DNA of 64,000 nt from Prosthecobacter debontii. GTDB taxonomy: Bacteria; Verrucomicrobiota; Verrucomicrobiia; Verrucomicrobiales; Verrucomicrobiaceae. The stretch lies in NCBI GenBank assembly GCA_945860295.1, contig CAMAQH010000008.1, positions 62,001-126,000 on the forward strand. The letters are read 5' to 3'. Both the position numbers and the translations under genes were made by a program. Positions 27,566 through 37,989 of this stretch are shown piece after piece (the first letter of the stretch is position 1; every line of letters begins with the position of its first letter). Below the pieces are notes generated by a model. That model saw nothing but the letters and a program-made list of their open reading frames with translations, was not told the origin of the DNA and did not search any database.

Positions 27566-27825
27566 ATGTGCCCGCGACATTAGCCGCGAGGGTGAGGCAG
27601 CGAGCCAATCATCGCTGTTAATATTGCCAGATGAGCCAATCGCTCCAAGGAGCCAGCTTCCACATTGAGCATATTCAGCCGCGTGTTCATGGCGGCAAAA
27701 CCTTCTTAGCAAACTTGGCTCTCGCCTGTCCCGGCTGCAATCTCCACAAAGCCGACCGCATCTCAGCCAAAGATCCGGCCACGGAAAATCTAGTGCCACT
27801 GTTTCACCCGCGTAAGAACAGTTAG
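27562..27825 (+). pseudogene. HNH endonuclease interrupted by an in-frame TAA
   Basis: Frame ATG AAT GTG starts at 27562. The conceptual protein reads MNVPATLAARVRQRANHRC, stop (TAA at 27619-27621), YCQMSQSL, then FHIEHIQPRVHGG, LALACPGCNLHKADR and ends LFHPRKNS. In the family the C-x-Y-C segment is normally CEYC, so the TAA stands exactly where a glutamate codon (GAA) is expected: one base change explains it. All nuclease residues (HIEH, the later N, C-x-x-C-N-x-H-K) are intact downstream. A start at the ATG at 27631 would drop the N-terminal part, including both cysteines of the CxYC pair. Whether it is dead or read through cannot be told. Confidence 0.8.
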
Positions 27826-28006
27826 CACGAGCAGTTTCATTGGTCGGGCACTCGATTGGAGGCGCTTTCAGCCGCCGGGCGCTCCACGGTCCGCCGGCTT
27901 CAACTCAATCACCCGCGCCGTCTGCTGATACGCAAAGCTGAAGGCCGCTTCGGTCTGTTCCCACCTGATTGAGCGGAAGAGGGCGACAATGCACGAAAGG
28001 CAAATT

Positions 28007-28022
28007 ACGAGCAATTGCTCGT
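28007..28022. promoter_or_regulatory. 16-bp perfect palindrome upstream of katG (candidate operator)
   Basis: ACGAGCAATTGCTCGT is a perfect 16-bp dyad, 78 bp before the katG start, in a gap without another convincing gene. katG is usually controlled by OxyR, PerR, Fur or FurA; this dyad does not match the classic consensus of those regulators, so the binding protein is unknown. Confidence 0.4.
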
Positions 28023-28040
28023 CGCCAACCTGCGACGTAG

Positions 28041-30281
<2,241 letters not shown>

Positions 30282-30305
30282 TTCCCGAGGATAAAGCTGA
30301 AAGCA

Positions 30306-30340
30306 CGCCCCCGAACCCCCACTGGTTCGGGGGCGTCTTT
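30306..30340 (+). terminator. Intrinsic terminator of katG
   Basis: Perfect 11-bp arms CGCCCCCGAAC (30306-30316) and GTTCGGGGGCG (30325-30335) followed by TCTTT, 25 bp after the katG stop. Confidence 0.85.
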
Positions 30341-30712
30341 GTATATAAAGGTGCACGCAACCTAACCAGATATTTCTGCATGATTACCGGCTCAGCATCA
30401 TGAGCATCTGCCGCTGGTGCCTGCTTGGAGGGATGAAAGACAGCGCTCTGTCAACTATCGACCCTTTCCTGCTGACCCTGCTATGCAAAACGCTGGAGTA
30501 TCTGACTGAAACCTCAGAGTCCATCCCGTAGCGGATGACGTGAGCCTTCCTGCTTGGCATCAACAGCGCCACCACCAGCAGCTCACCCCAGAGAGAGGGC
30601 AAGGCTGGTGCTTCTATCACGCATCAAGGCCTCGTGTTTGAACCGCTCTGTCAAGAACCGACCCCTGACCCGTTCCTGCCAGGAAAGCTGTCATTGTAAA
30701 TGGGGGGCAGGA

Positions 30713-30789
30713 TGCAACTGGCTGACAAAGTCGCAGCCGCAATGACTTCATGGCATTCTGTCAATCAGTTGCACACTGACCCCGTTCTC
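30713..30789. repeat. Long inverted-repeat element, copy 1
   Basis: TGCAACTGGCTGACA (30713-30727) and TGTCAATCAGTTGCA (30759-30773) pair apart from the central two bases of each arm, then CACTGACCCCGTTC follows. The same arms and the same right flank occur at 32691-32792. The outer left arm (GAACGGGGTCAG) seen in copy 2 is degenerate here. It resembles non-autonomous mobile units or REP elements of tyrosine transposases; no transposase is in the window. Confidence 0.7.
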
Positions 30790-30858
30790 TGGACCTACGG
30801 CAACGTGCCGCCAGAGCTTGAGTGAGCCGCCACCAGTGGCACATCAGGTGATCTCGAA

Positions 30859-30886
30859 CCCACAGCTCAAACTGTGGGCTACAAAG
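30859..30886. repeat. Intergenic hairpin with CTAC edge
   Basis: CCCACAG (30859-30865), loop CTCAAA, CTGTGGG (30872-30878) form a perfect 7-bp stem followed by CTACAAAGC. Located 31 bp past the end of the DUF1501 gene. No T-tract on either strand, so it is not an obvious terminator. Confidence 0.5.
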
Positions 30887-30917
30887 CACAAGCCCAGCAG
30901 CCATCTGCCGACAGCCA

Positions 30918-32327
30918 TTATCCAAACAACCCCATGACCGGTTTGCCGGTGGAGAACGGCGGGCGGATGATGCCAATGTTCATGCCGAGGTCGTTCAGGG
31001 GCACGCCCAGGGCATGGAGAACGGTGGCGTGGAGATCCTGGGGTGTGACGGGATCACTCACCGGAGCCGAGCCTGTTTTGTCGGACTCGCCGTAGATGGC
31101 ACCGCCGCGAATTCCGCAGCCGGCGACGATGGCGGAGAAGCACTTGGGCCAGTGCTGGCGACCTGGAGGCCCGGTGGTCAGGATAACAGGCGTCCGCCCG
31201 AACTCACCCACCGCGACGACCAGAGTGTCGTCCAACATGCCGCGATCCTTCAGATCGGTGAGAAGCGCGGAGAGAGCCTGGTCGAGGCGAGGCAGGCAAA
31301 AGTTCATGCCATAGGAACCGGCACCGAAGGCGTTGCCCATGCCCATGTTACCGCCATGCATGTCCCAGCTCGAGCTGGGTGGTCCACCGGCTTTTTCGCC
31401 GGGTGCTGGACCGACCCAGCCATTCACGGTCACAAAGCGCACGCCCGCCTCCACCATGCGCCGGGCGAGGAGCAGGTTCTGGCCGAGCGGATGCATGCCG
31501 TAGCGCTCGCGGACGGCCAAAGGCTCACGGCTCAAATCAAAAGCCTGCCGTCCTTCTGGCCGGGTCATGGCATCGTAGGCTTTCTCTCTGAGTTCGCCCC
31601 AGTCCTTCGCCTGCGGGTTGTCCGCCAGGCGGTCGGACTCCATGTCGCCGAGCAGCTTGCGCCGTTCCCACAGGCGGGCCGGATCGCCCATGTCATAAAT
31701 CTCCGGCGGCTTGAAATTGGGCATCGCGGGGTGGTTGTCGGCGGAGCCAATGAACACCGGTGCGTAGGCGGAGCCCAAGTATCCACCGGAGCCGATGTTC
31801 GGCGCGCAGAAGACCGGCGGCCCCACGCACTTGATGAGCCAAGCATTGGAAACCAGATTGTGTTCGCTTGGCAGATGCTTCGCCACCACTGAACCGATGT
31901 AAGGCAGGCCGTCTGGCTGTCCTTCCTTCACCCGCTCGATCAACTGCCCGCTGAGCAGGTTGTGCATGGCGTCGAAGTGATTGTTGATCGGCCCTGGGTG
32001 CGACATGGAGCGGATGAGGCAGAACTGATCCGTCACCTTGGCGAGCATCGGGTGCAGTTCGCTCAAGTGCATGCCCGGCACTTTGGTGCGGATGGGTTTG
32101 TATGGCCCGCGAATCTCAGACGGCGCGTCGGGCTTCAGATCCCAGGTGTCGAGGTGGCTCGGGCCGCCACACAGGAGCACGAAGATGCAGCACTTCTTCG
32201 AGGACACAGCCTTGCCCGAGGCATCGAATTTGTCCTTGCCGATAACCTGCCCCGGCACCGCCAAGTTAAGTGCGCCCATGCCACCAGCTTGGAGAAAATG
32301 GCGACGGGAAATCTTGGGGAGATTCAT
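30918..32327 (-). CDS. DUF1501 protein, Tat-exported
   Basis: A 469-residue protein of the large DUF1501 family (sulfatase/alkaline phosphatase-like fold) typical of Planctomycetes and Verrucomicrobiota. The N-terminus has a twin-arginine signal, SRRHFLQAGGMGALN. Family motifs follow: FVLLCGGPSHLDTWDLKP, GPINNHFDAMHN, LLLARRMVEAGVRFVTVN, WDMHGGN, VVAVGEFGRTP and HWPKCFSAIVAGCGIRGG. Metal-binding His and Asp positions appear intact, but no reaction has been established. Partners in PVC genomes are usually PSD1/PSCyt cytochrome proteins; here the neighbours are repeats and gene remnants instead. The start is placed at MNLPKISRR, which gives the Tat signal. Confidence 0.93.
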   Translation of the reverse strand: MNLPKISRRHFLQAGGMGALNLAVPGQVIGKDKFDASGKAVSSKKCCIFVLLCGGPSHLDTWDLKPDAPSEIRGPYKPIRTKVPGMHLSELHPMLAKVTDQFCLIRSMSHPGPINNHFDAMHNLLSGQLIERVKEGQPDGLPYIGSVVAKHLPSEHNLVSNAWLIKCVGPPVFCAPNIGSGGYLGSAYAPVFIGSADNHPAMPNFKPPEIYDMGDPARLWERRKLLGDMESDRLADNPQAKDWGELREKAYDAMTRPEGRQAFDLSREPLAVRERYGMHPLGQNLLLARRMVEAGVRFVTVNGWVGPAPGEKAGGPPSSSWDMHGGNMGMGNAFGAGSYGMNFCLPRLDQALSALLTDLKDRGMLDDTLVVAVGEFGRTPVILTTGPPGRQHWPKCFSAIVAGCGIRGGAIYGESDKTGSAPVSDPVTPQDLHATVLHALGVPLNDLGMNIGIIRPPFSTGKPVMGLFG

Positions 32328-32458
32328 GAACAATTTCTGGTTGAGATGAACTGAAGTTTCGTCAGTGGCACCATGTTCCCTGACCGCCGCGAGGCTGAGA
32401 CTATACAGGAAGAGGGGCCCCGATCTCTCACGAGGCATGAAATCTCACTGGCCGCAGC

Positions 32459-32690
32459 TCACTCGCTGTAGTGAATGAAGATCGCGAGCAGGATCAATCC
32501 CAGCACAATGGCGATAGCGATTTTGACCCAGCTCAGCGGGTATTCACCAGCGATCTTGCCGGTGGCTCCGTTCACGGCGACCTGATAATTTTTGCTGCCG
32601 TAAGTGTAGGTCAGCAGCCAGACGGGCAGCAGCGTGTGTTTAAACGTCTGCGCGCTGAAGCTCGGGCTGATGCGGAGATTCCGCTGCGGA
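32459..32690 (-). pseudogene. C-terminal remnant of a membrane protein
   Basis: On the minus strand the frame from 32690 to the TGA at 32459-32461 reads RISPSFSAQTFKHTLLPVWL, LTYTYGSKNYQVAVNGATGK, IAGEYPLSWVKIAIAIVLGL, then ILLAIFIHYSE. The part KHTLLPVWLLTYTYG followed by VNGATGKIAGEYP and a C-terminal helix is typical of the end of a zinc-ribbon membrane protein family common in bacteria. There is no start codon: the frame meets a stop inside the repeat that begins at 32691, so the 5' part of the gene is missing exactly at the repeat boundary. Confidence 0.75.
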
Positions 32691-32792
32691 GAACGGGGTC
32701 AGAGAACGGGGTCAGGGTGCAACTGGCTGACAAATACATAGTGGCAATTGTGTCGAATCGTTTAGTCAAGCAGTTGCACACTGACCCCGTTC
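32691..32792. repeat. Long inverted-repeat element, copy 2, at a gene-remnant junction
   Basis: Left part: GAACGGGGTCAG duplicated in tandem, then GGTGCAACTGGCTGACA. Right part: TAGTCAAGCAGTTGCACA then CTGACCCCGTTC. The outer 12 bases and the TGCAACTG/CAGTTGCA blocks are mutually inverted, about 102 bp end to end. Copy 1 is at 30713-30789. Both sides are flanked by decapitated coding fragments. Confidence 0.75.
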
Positions 32793-33043
32793 CCCCGCAA
32801 GGAATCCCCGGAGATCCAGGCGGCCCTCAAGGTCCGGCTGGAGCCAATGGCAGTGACGGTGCCCAGGGGCCGCCGGGTGAGGTGAGCAATGCCGCGCTGG
32901 CTGGTGCGATCAACGGCACGAGCAGCAACAGCAATGCAGCGCCGACGCTGGACACGGCTTTTGTGAACGACCCACCAACGCTGGCCGACATGGAGACGAT
33001 GCGCGCGGCTCACAATGCACTGGTGCTGGCCCTGCGGCGGTGA
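32793..33043 (+). pseudogene. C-terminal remnant of a collagen-like protein
   Basis: The frame reads PQGIPGDPGGPQGPAGANG, a Gly-X-Y collagen-like stretch, then SNAALAGAINGTSSNSNAAP and ends DMETMRAAHNALVLALRR before TGA at 33041-33043. Such Gly-X-Y plus short helical C-termini belong to phage-tail-fibre or surface proteins. There is no own start: upstream the frame runs into the repeat at 32691-32792. It is therefore the 3' end of a gene lost or displaced at the repeat. Confidence 0.7.
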
Positions 33044-33045
33044 AC

Positions 33046-33103
33046 AAGGAGTGAGGGCATCCTGCCCTCATGGTGGGGTGATGCCTGGAAGGCCTCACTC
33101 CTT
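33046..33103. repeat. Inverted repeat after the collagen-like remnant
   Basis: AAGGAGTGAGG (33046-33056) and CCTCACTCCTT (33093-33103) are perfect 11-bp inverted arms; inside, GAGGGCA and TGCCCTC make a second hairpin. The outer arms lack a T-tract. It could end transcripts from either side or be another dispersed element. Confidence 0.55.
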
Positions 33104-33181
33104 GGCGCAGAGACACCCACCACCTCCGCCCACGAATCCCAGGCGAGTAGGCTGTGCCATACTCGCGCTCCTTTGAGCCAA

Positions 33182-35458
33182 TCACCGACTCAGCATCAGC
33201 ATCATCTGCCGCGCCTCGGCGTGATCGGGGCGGACGCTGAGCGCTTTTTGGGCGGCGGCGATGGCTTCCTGCTTCTTGCCCATCTGCGCGAGGATGGTGG
33301 CACGGGCGTAGGGGATACCGGGGTCGGTGGGATCGGCGACTTCTCCTTTTGACAGGGCGTCGAGGGCTTCAGGGATGCGGCTCTGGCCGTTGAGGGCGAG
33401 TCCGAGATTGTACCAAGCACGAGCGAAGCGTGGGTTGGCGCGCACGGCTTCTTTGAGCGCAGCGATGGTCTTCGTCATGTCGCCCGTTTCGCTAAAGGCG
33501 AGGCCTAACTCGTAGTGATATTGAGCTTCATTGGGCGCGAGCTTGATGGCGTCTTGCAGTTTCTGAATCGTGCGCGCGGTGTTGCCGCTGGCATTGTAGA
33601 GCATGGCCAGATCGTGATGGAACGGCGGGGAGTTCGGGTCCCAGGTCACGGCGGTTTCCATGTGCTGGATGGCAGCAGGGACATCGCGTCTAGCAAAGTG
33701 AAACTGCCCGAGCTGCATCTGACCGCTGGGCTGATCGGCATTGAGCTGGAGCATGTGCTGCATGTCTTTTCCCGCAGCGGATTCGAGATTCACGCTGTCG
33801 CGCAGCGCCCATGCGGCGGTGACGCGCACACTGCGTGCAGGGTCATTCAAAAGAGCTTCCATACTACCGCGCACACCGGGAGCTTGCAGGGCTGGCTCTA
33901 AACTGCGCGCGGCGGATTGGCGGACCAGCGGATGCTCATGCTTGAGCTGAGAGCGCAGTGCCTCAGTCACAGGCGGCTGCTCGACCCAGCGATCGAGCAC
34001 GAGGCTGGCGCTGGCTTTCCAGTGTGGTGTTTCGTCGCTGTCGAGAAGTGCGATCAAGTCATCCCGCGCTGATTCATCACCCTGCCGAGCTTTGGCGATG
34101 AGGGTGGCGCGGGTGCGGGTCTTGCGGTTCATCTTTTCTCCCCACCACTTCTCCGTGGCGGCGAGCGACCATTCATTGTCTTTGTCCTGATGGCATTTGT
34201 TGCAGGCATTGGGCACGCCGAACTGCTTTGTTAAAAGCGGATCGGGAATGGTGAAGCCGTGATCGTGGCGCGGGTGCCGCTGCATGTAGGTGGTCTGTGG
34301 CATGTGGCAGTTGATGCACTGATTGCCGGTGCTCTCGGTTTTGTGAAAGCTGTGCATCTCCGGCAGGATGACCGGTGCATTCGGAAAGCCGCCGGCGGTG
34401 TGGCATCTCATGCAGAGTTGGTTGCCGGGCAGGATGGTCTTCATGCTGTGCATGTCGTGGCAGTCCACGCAGCGCACGCCAGCGTGATACATGCGACTGC
34501 TGATGAAGCTGGCGAACTCGTAGTCCTCATCTCGGATCTGGCCGTCAGGATAATAGATGTCGCTGCCATCGGTGATGGTGAGCTGGTAGTGATCCCAGAA
34601 CGATTCTCCGGGCACGAAGTCGCCCGTGATTTCACCGCGCCGTGCATGGCAGCCCGCGCAGTTTTCAGTGTGCTGATCGCGCGTCCAGCCGGACTTGATG
34701 GCGGGATTCTGCACATGCGCTTTCATCGGCCCGTGGCATGACTCACAGCTCACAGTCTGCTCGGCCATCGTGGTCTTGTAGGTGTCCGTCGGCGGGTCGT
34801 AGTTTTTGCGGACACGCGTGTTGTGGCAGCTCGCACACATTTGATTCCAAATCATGCCGCGCCCTGTCCAGTGGCCCCACTCGCCAGGCTTGCGGTCTTC
34901 ATTGCCATAAACATTGAACCAGTCGCCACGCAGCGGATCAAAGCAGGCCTCCATGGTGTGTAAGGCACCGCGTGGGCCTTTCACCAAGTACTGCCGTAAC
35001 GGATCGTGACCGATGACACGCTCCACGGGATAGGCTTCGATCTTGTCATCAAAGCCGAGTGAGGTGAGCTGAAACACGCCGCCTTTCTTTTCAGTCGTCG
35101 TGGTCTGCGTGCCGTGCTTAAAAGTCTGTGCTGGCGCAAAGCCAGCGAGATCGAGCTGGTCATTCGGCTTACGTTCCGCCAGTCCATGATGTGATCCCTG
35201 CCACTTCTCGAACTCACTCGCGTGACACGCCTTGCATGACTCTGATCCGGCATACTCAGCGAAGGCGGTCTTTTCATCGGGCATGACAAAAGGGACCACT
35301 TTCTTCACTGCCACAGGTACCACCGTGTAGTTCGGCGTCGGCCACAAAGCCCACGCGATGAGGCCCACCGTTCCAATCAGAATGCCGCCGATCCACAGCC
35401 CCGCTTTCAGAGACGATGGCTCTGATTCGGACGGTATGGCAGGTTGAGGTTTCTTCAT
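33182..35458 (-). CDS. Octaheme cytochrome c fused to HEAT-like and TPR repeats
   Basis: A 758-residue protein anchored by one N-terminal helix (AGLWIGGILIGTVGLIAWALW). Between about residues 70 and 430 there are eight CxxCH heme sites: CKACH, CASCH, CESCH, CAGCH, CVDCH, CMRCH, CINCH and CNKCH. A HEAT-like part follows (VLDRWVEQPPVTEALRSQL; HPLVRQSAARSLEPAL; SVRVTAAWALRDS), then four or more TPRs (PAAIQHMETAVTWDPNSPPF; EAQYHYELGLAFSETGDMTK) to the end. Multiheme cytochromes of this type act in periplasmic electron transfer or reduction of nitrogen or sulfur compounds; the repeats suggest a protein-binding scaffold. It follows the PrsW-type gene by 49 bp on the same strand. Confidence 0.93.
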   Translation of the reverse strand: MKKPQPAIPSESEPSSLKAGLWIGGILIGTVGLIAWALWPTPNYTVVPVAVKKVVPFVMPDEKTAFAEYAGSESCKACHASEFEKWQGSHHGLAERKPNDQLDLAGFAPAQTFKHGTQTTTTEKKGGVFQLTSLGFDDKIEAYPVERVIGHDPLRQYLVKGPRGALHTMEACFDPLRGDWFNVYGNEDRKPGEWGHWTGRGMIWNQMCASCHNTRVRKNYDPPTDTYKTTMAEQTVSCESCHGPMKAHVQNPAIKSGWTRDQHTENCAGCHARRGEITGDFVPGESFWDHYQLTITDGSDIYYPDGQIRDEDYEFASFISSRMYHAGVRCVDCHDMHSMKTILPGNQLCMRCHTAGGFPNAPVILPEMHSFHKTESTGNQCINCHMPQTTYMQRHPRHDHGFTIPDPLLTKQFGVPNACNKCHQDKDNEWSLAATEKWWGEKMNRKTRTRATLIAKARQGDESARDDLIALLDSDETPHWKASASLVLDRWVEQPPVTEALRSQLKHEHPLVRQSAARSLEPALQAPGVRGSMEALLNDPARSVRVTAAWALRDSVNLESAAGKDMQHMLQLNADQPSGQMQLGQFHFARRDVPAAIQHMETAVTWDPNSPPFHHDLAMLYNASGNTARTIQKLQDAIKLAPNEAQYHYELGLAFSETGDMTKTIAALKEAVRANPRFARAWYNLGLALNGQSRIPEALDALSKGEVADPTDPGIPYARATILAQMGKKQEAIAAAQKALSVRPDHAEARQMMLMLSR

Positions 35459-35507
35459 TTAGATAACTGCTGATAATGGAGGGCGGCTTTTCAATCAATC
35501 CTCATGA

Positions 35508-37136
35508 TCATGAACCCGACAAGCCACGCTCAAACCTCCGCCAGTAGATGACTGCGACGGGGAGGAATGAGACGCATTGCATCGCGGTGCCGACGAGCGC
35601 TTCACGAGTCGCTGTCTCAAACGCGCTGAGTAGAAAGCTAACGGCGATGATGAGCGAGGTGCCGAGGAGGAAGATCGCGGCGGGTGAAATGAGCTGGCGT
35701 GAGTGCGGCATCTCTGCTTCCACCAAATCCCAAAATTGCCAGGCTACAAAAGCCAGTATGACGATAGGCAGGTAGGCTCCTAGACCAGTGATCTGAGGTG
35801 GCTCGTAGTCGTAGATGGCGTGAGCGACGACGAGGCTAAAGAAGGTGATGATGAACTGCTGAGCGCGGTGAAAGCGAGTGCGCAGCATGTCATAGAGGGC
35901 ATGCGTGGTGAGGCCGGTCATGGCGACATGCATGAAATTGGCCGACAACAATCTCACGAGCGCCACGCCATCTCCGTAGTCCTGGTAGTAGTCGATGTTT
36001 TCCTCCAGCGCGAAACCGAGGCCGACAAAAGCTCCGGTCATCAAGGCCATGCCATGCGCACGCCGCCAGACGAGCCAGGGCATGAATAGCGCAGCCAGCG
36101 CTAGCTTGCACAGTTCTTCCCGCAGGCCGACGCCGATGATCAGATGCCACACGTCCCAGGGGAAGGGTACATCATCGACGATGCCCATCACCTCTTCCTG
36201 CCAGATGGCGAGTGAGACCGTGGGCCAGATGCTGGCGATGCCGGCAACGATGGGTGCGATAGGCCAGATCCAACGCCAGGACTGAGCTGGTGTGTGCTGC
36301 ACGAGAATGATGAACCATAAAGCAGCGGCGAGCGCGGTGATGGCCAATGCCTGATACGGCACCGTCGCCAATCGATGACGCAAGAGTCCGCGCCATTGCA
36401 TCATGAGATCACCGAGCTGCACACCCGCTAGATGCTCCATGATGGGCGGCATCTTTTCCAACCAGCCTGCACTGACGATTCGGCGCAGGCTAGTATCGTC
36501 ATTGAGTTTGAGCGCCAATCTTGTGGCCGTTTCACGCGCAGGTTCGGCATCAGCAAAGAGCGTTGTTTCACGCATCAAGGCGTTGAGAGCATCTGCATCG
36601 TGATTAGAGCGCAGAAGCAAGCTGGCGTATAGTTCGTTAGCCAGTGGCATGGGGTTTTCCTGCTGAGCCTGATCACGAATGCGCTTGGTCGCCTCTATGC
36701 CGACGGCTTCTTTCTGTGCGAGACAACCGGCGATGTAGTCGAGCAAAAGCTTCTGCATCTCAGGCGGCACGGCATGTTTTGTGAGCAGTGTCCGCACCTC
36801 ATAAGCTAGGAGTTCACCGCTTTTTTCAAAGCTAGCCCAAGTGGGCGCGTCCATGCCGAGGATGTCTGAAAGCGTGTCAATGTTTGGCAGTGTCTGGCGC
36901 AGCCAAGATGCCATTTCACGCGGCTGAGGTTCATTGGCAGCACGCAGGCTTTGCCAGTCGTTGCGCACTCTTTGCTCCATGGGGTCCATACTGACGGCGT
37001 GCCCGCGCGGCGGTGTGAGCTGGACGATGATCCACGCCAGGGCAAAGCCACTGAGCACGATGATACAGGCCATCTTTTTCAGCTTATCGCCACGGCGTGA
37101 CCAGTAGTGCAATCGTGAGCGCCAGCCGTGAATCAT
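35508..37136 (-). CDS. PrsW-family intramembrane metalloprotease
   Basis: A 542-residue protein. The N-terminal 250 residues hold one membrane anchor (IIVLSGFALAWIIVQL) and a soluble helical region; the rest is a polytopic PrsW domain. The glutamate motif is E340-E341-x-x-K344 in GLREELCKLALAALF; two further conserved blocks, HVAMTGLTTHALYDML and VVAHAIYDY, carry the histidines expected as metal ligands. PrsW cleaves anti-sigma factors in Bacillus; other members have unknown substrates. No sigma/anti-sigma pair is adjacent. Downstream comes the octaheme protein. Confidence 0.85.
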   Translation of the reverse strand: MIHGWRSRLHYWSRRGDKLKKMACIIVLSGFALAWIIVQLTPPRGHAVSMDPMEQRVRNDWQSLRAANEPQPREMASWLRQTLPNIDTLSDILGMDAPTWASFEKSGELLAYEVRTLLTKHAVPPEMQKLLLDYIAGCLAQKEAVGIEATKRIRDQAQQENPMPLANELYASLLLRSNHDADALNALMRETTLFADAEPARETATRLALKLNDDTSLRRIVSAGWLEKMPPIMEHLAGVQLGDLMMQWRGLLRHRLATVPYQALAITALAAALWFIILVQHTPAQSWRWIWPIAPIVAGIASIWPTVSLAIWQEEVMGIVDDVPFPWDVWHLIIGVGLREELCKLALAALFMPWLVWRRAHGMALMTGAFVGLGFALEENIDYYQDYGDGVALVRLLSANFMHVAMTGLTTHALYDMLRTRFHRAQQFIITFFSLVVAHAIYDYEPPQITGLGAYLPIVILAFVAWQFWDLVEAEMPHSRQLISPAAIFLLGTSLIIAVSFLLSAFETATREALVGTAMQCVSFLPVAVIYWRRFERGLSGS

Positions 37137-37157
37137 CAGAGTTCTAGTGGGCTGGAA

Positions 37158-37457
37158 TTACTTTTGCCACCAGTCCGCCGGGCGCTCCCACGGGGCAGAT
37201 TCTTCGCGCGCTGAGTTTGCTTTCGAGTCAGGCTTTTGCGCCTCGTCCTCTTCGAGCTCCATGAGCAGCTTCACATGCGACTCGGGCTTGGTGCTGCGCC
37301 GCCAGATCATCCAGGCGCAGCCCGCGAAGAAGCCGAACATGAGAAACAAAAAGCCGAGATTGGCGATGACGAACCAATCCATCGCCGCTGTGTTTTCTGC
37401 GTGCACCCCGAACTCCGGGCGCTTCATGAACATCGTGATGGCGAGGAGGTGGTTCAT
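37158..37457 (-). CDS. Small single-pass membrane protein, unknown
   Basis: A 99-residue product with one or two hydrophobic segments (DWFVIANLGFLFLMFGFFAGCAWMIW contains a likely long helix) followed by a charged, glutamate-rich cytoplasmic tail that ends WERPADWWQK. It lies 21 bp upstream of the PrsW gene and 17 bp after the GNAT gene, so it probably shares their transcript. An internal start at MDWFVIANL is also possible. No family recognised. Confidence 0.6.
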   Translation of the reverse strand: MNHLLAITMFMKRPEFGVHAENTAAMDWFVIANLGFLFLMFGFFAGCAWMIWRRSTKPESHVKLLMELEEDEAQKPDSKANSAREESAPWERPADWWQK

Positions 37458-37474
37458 GGCGTGCGACTCACTAT

Positions 37475-37951
37475 TTACGACACCACATCAAAGACGAGCC
37501 GCATCGGGATCATGCTGGAGAAGGAAAAACCATGACTGACGAAGAATGCCTGTGATTCAGCACTGATCTTGTCCGTGAGCAGGGTGATGCGTCGGAAGTG
37601 CTTGGTGCGAGCAAACTGGATGGCGTGATCGAGCAAGCGCCCACCGTAACCCAGACGCCGATGCTGCGGATGCACAATGACGTCCTCCATGAGCACGACG
37701 AGTCCGCCCTCAGCCGTGCTGATGGTGAACAGCAAGTTCACCATGCCGATGACCTGATGGTCCGTGCGCAGCACAAAGATGCGACCGCGATTTGGCTGCT
37801 CCAAAATGAGGCGCAGACCGTGCTCCTGCTTGGCATTGTTTGGCTCAAAGTCCTCCTCCTCACGAAACAGCGCTACAAGCAGCTCCACGAGCTGCGGTAG
37901 GTCTTCGATGGTGGCCGGCTCGATGCGCGGCTCGGAAGCGGGTGCGGACAT
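37475..37951 (-). CDS. GNAT-family N-acetyltransferase
   Basis: A 158-residue acetyl-CoA-dependent transferase. The acceptor site is unknown, but the fold is clear: N-terminal IEPATIEDLPQLVELL, strand IFVLRTDHQVIGMVNLLF, the acetyl-CoA pyrophosphate loop in EDVIVHPQHRRLGYGGRLLD, and the late LTDKISAESQAFFVSHGF. The Q/R-x-x-G-x-G/A pattern is present as RRLGYG. It is co-oriented with the small membrane protein and PrsW genes and lies 38 bp after the dehydrogenase gene. Confidence 0.9.
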   Translation of the reverse strand: MSAPASEPRIEPATIEDLPQLVELLVALFREEEDFEPNNAKQEHGLRLILEQPNRGRIFVLRTDHQVIGMVNLLFTISTAEGGLVVLMEDVIVHPQHRRLGYGGRLLDHAIQFARTKHFRRITLLTDKISAESQAFFVSHGFSFSSMIPMRLVFDVVS

Positions 37952-37989
37952 ATTTTGAGAATAGATGGTGATGCCACGAAGGCAAAAGT

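Larger units (their letters stand above)
30341..30917. other. 577-bp intergenic region with repeats, no convincing gene
   Basis: No frame here looks coding. It holds the first copy of the long inverted-repeat element (30713-30789) and a CTAC-edged hairpin (30859-30886). A minus-strand frame ending QRQMLMMLSR (stop at 30384) resembles the last residues of the octaheme protein (EARQMMLMLSR), which might mark an old duplication fragment, but the similarity covers about ten residues only. Confidence 0.5.

Noticed and set aside
30384-30620. 78-residue minus-strand frame ending MLMMLSR
   Set aside because: Only the final ten residues resemble another protein of the window; start and rest are not convincing. 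Mentioned under the intergenic region.
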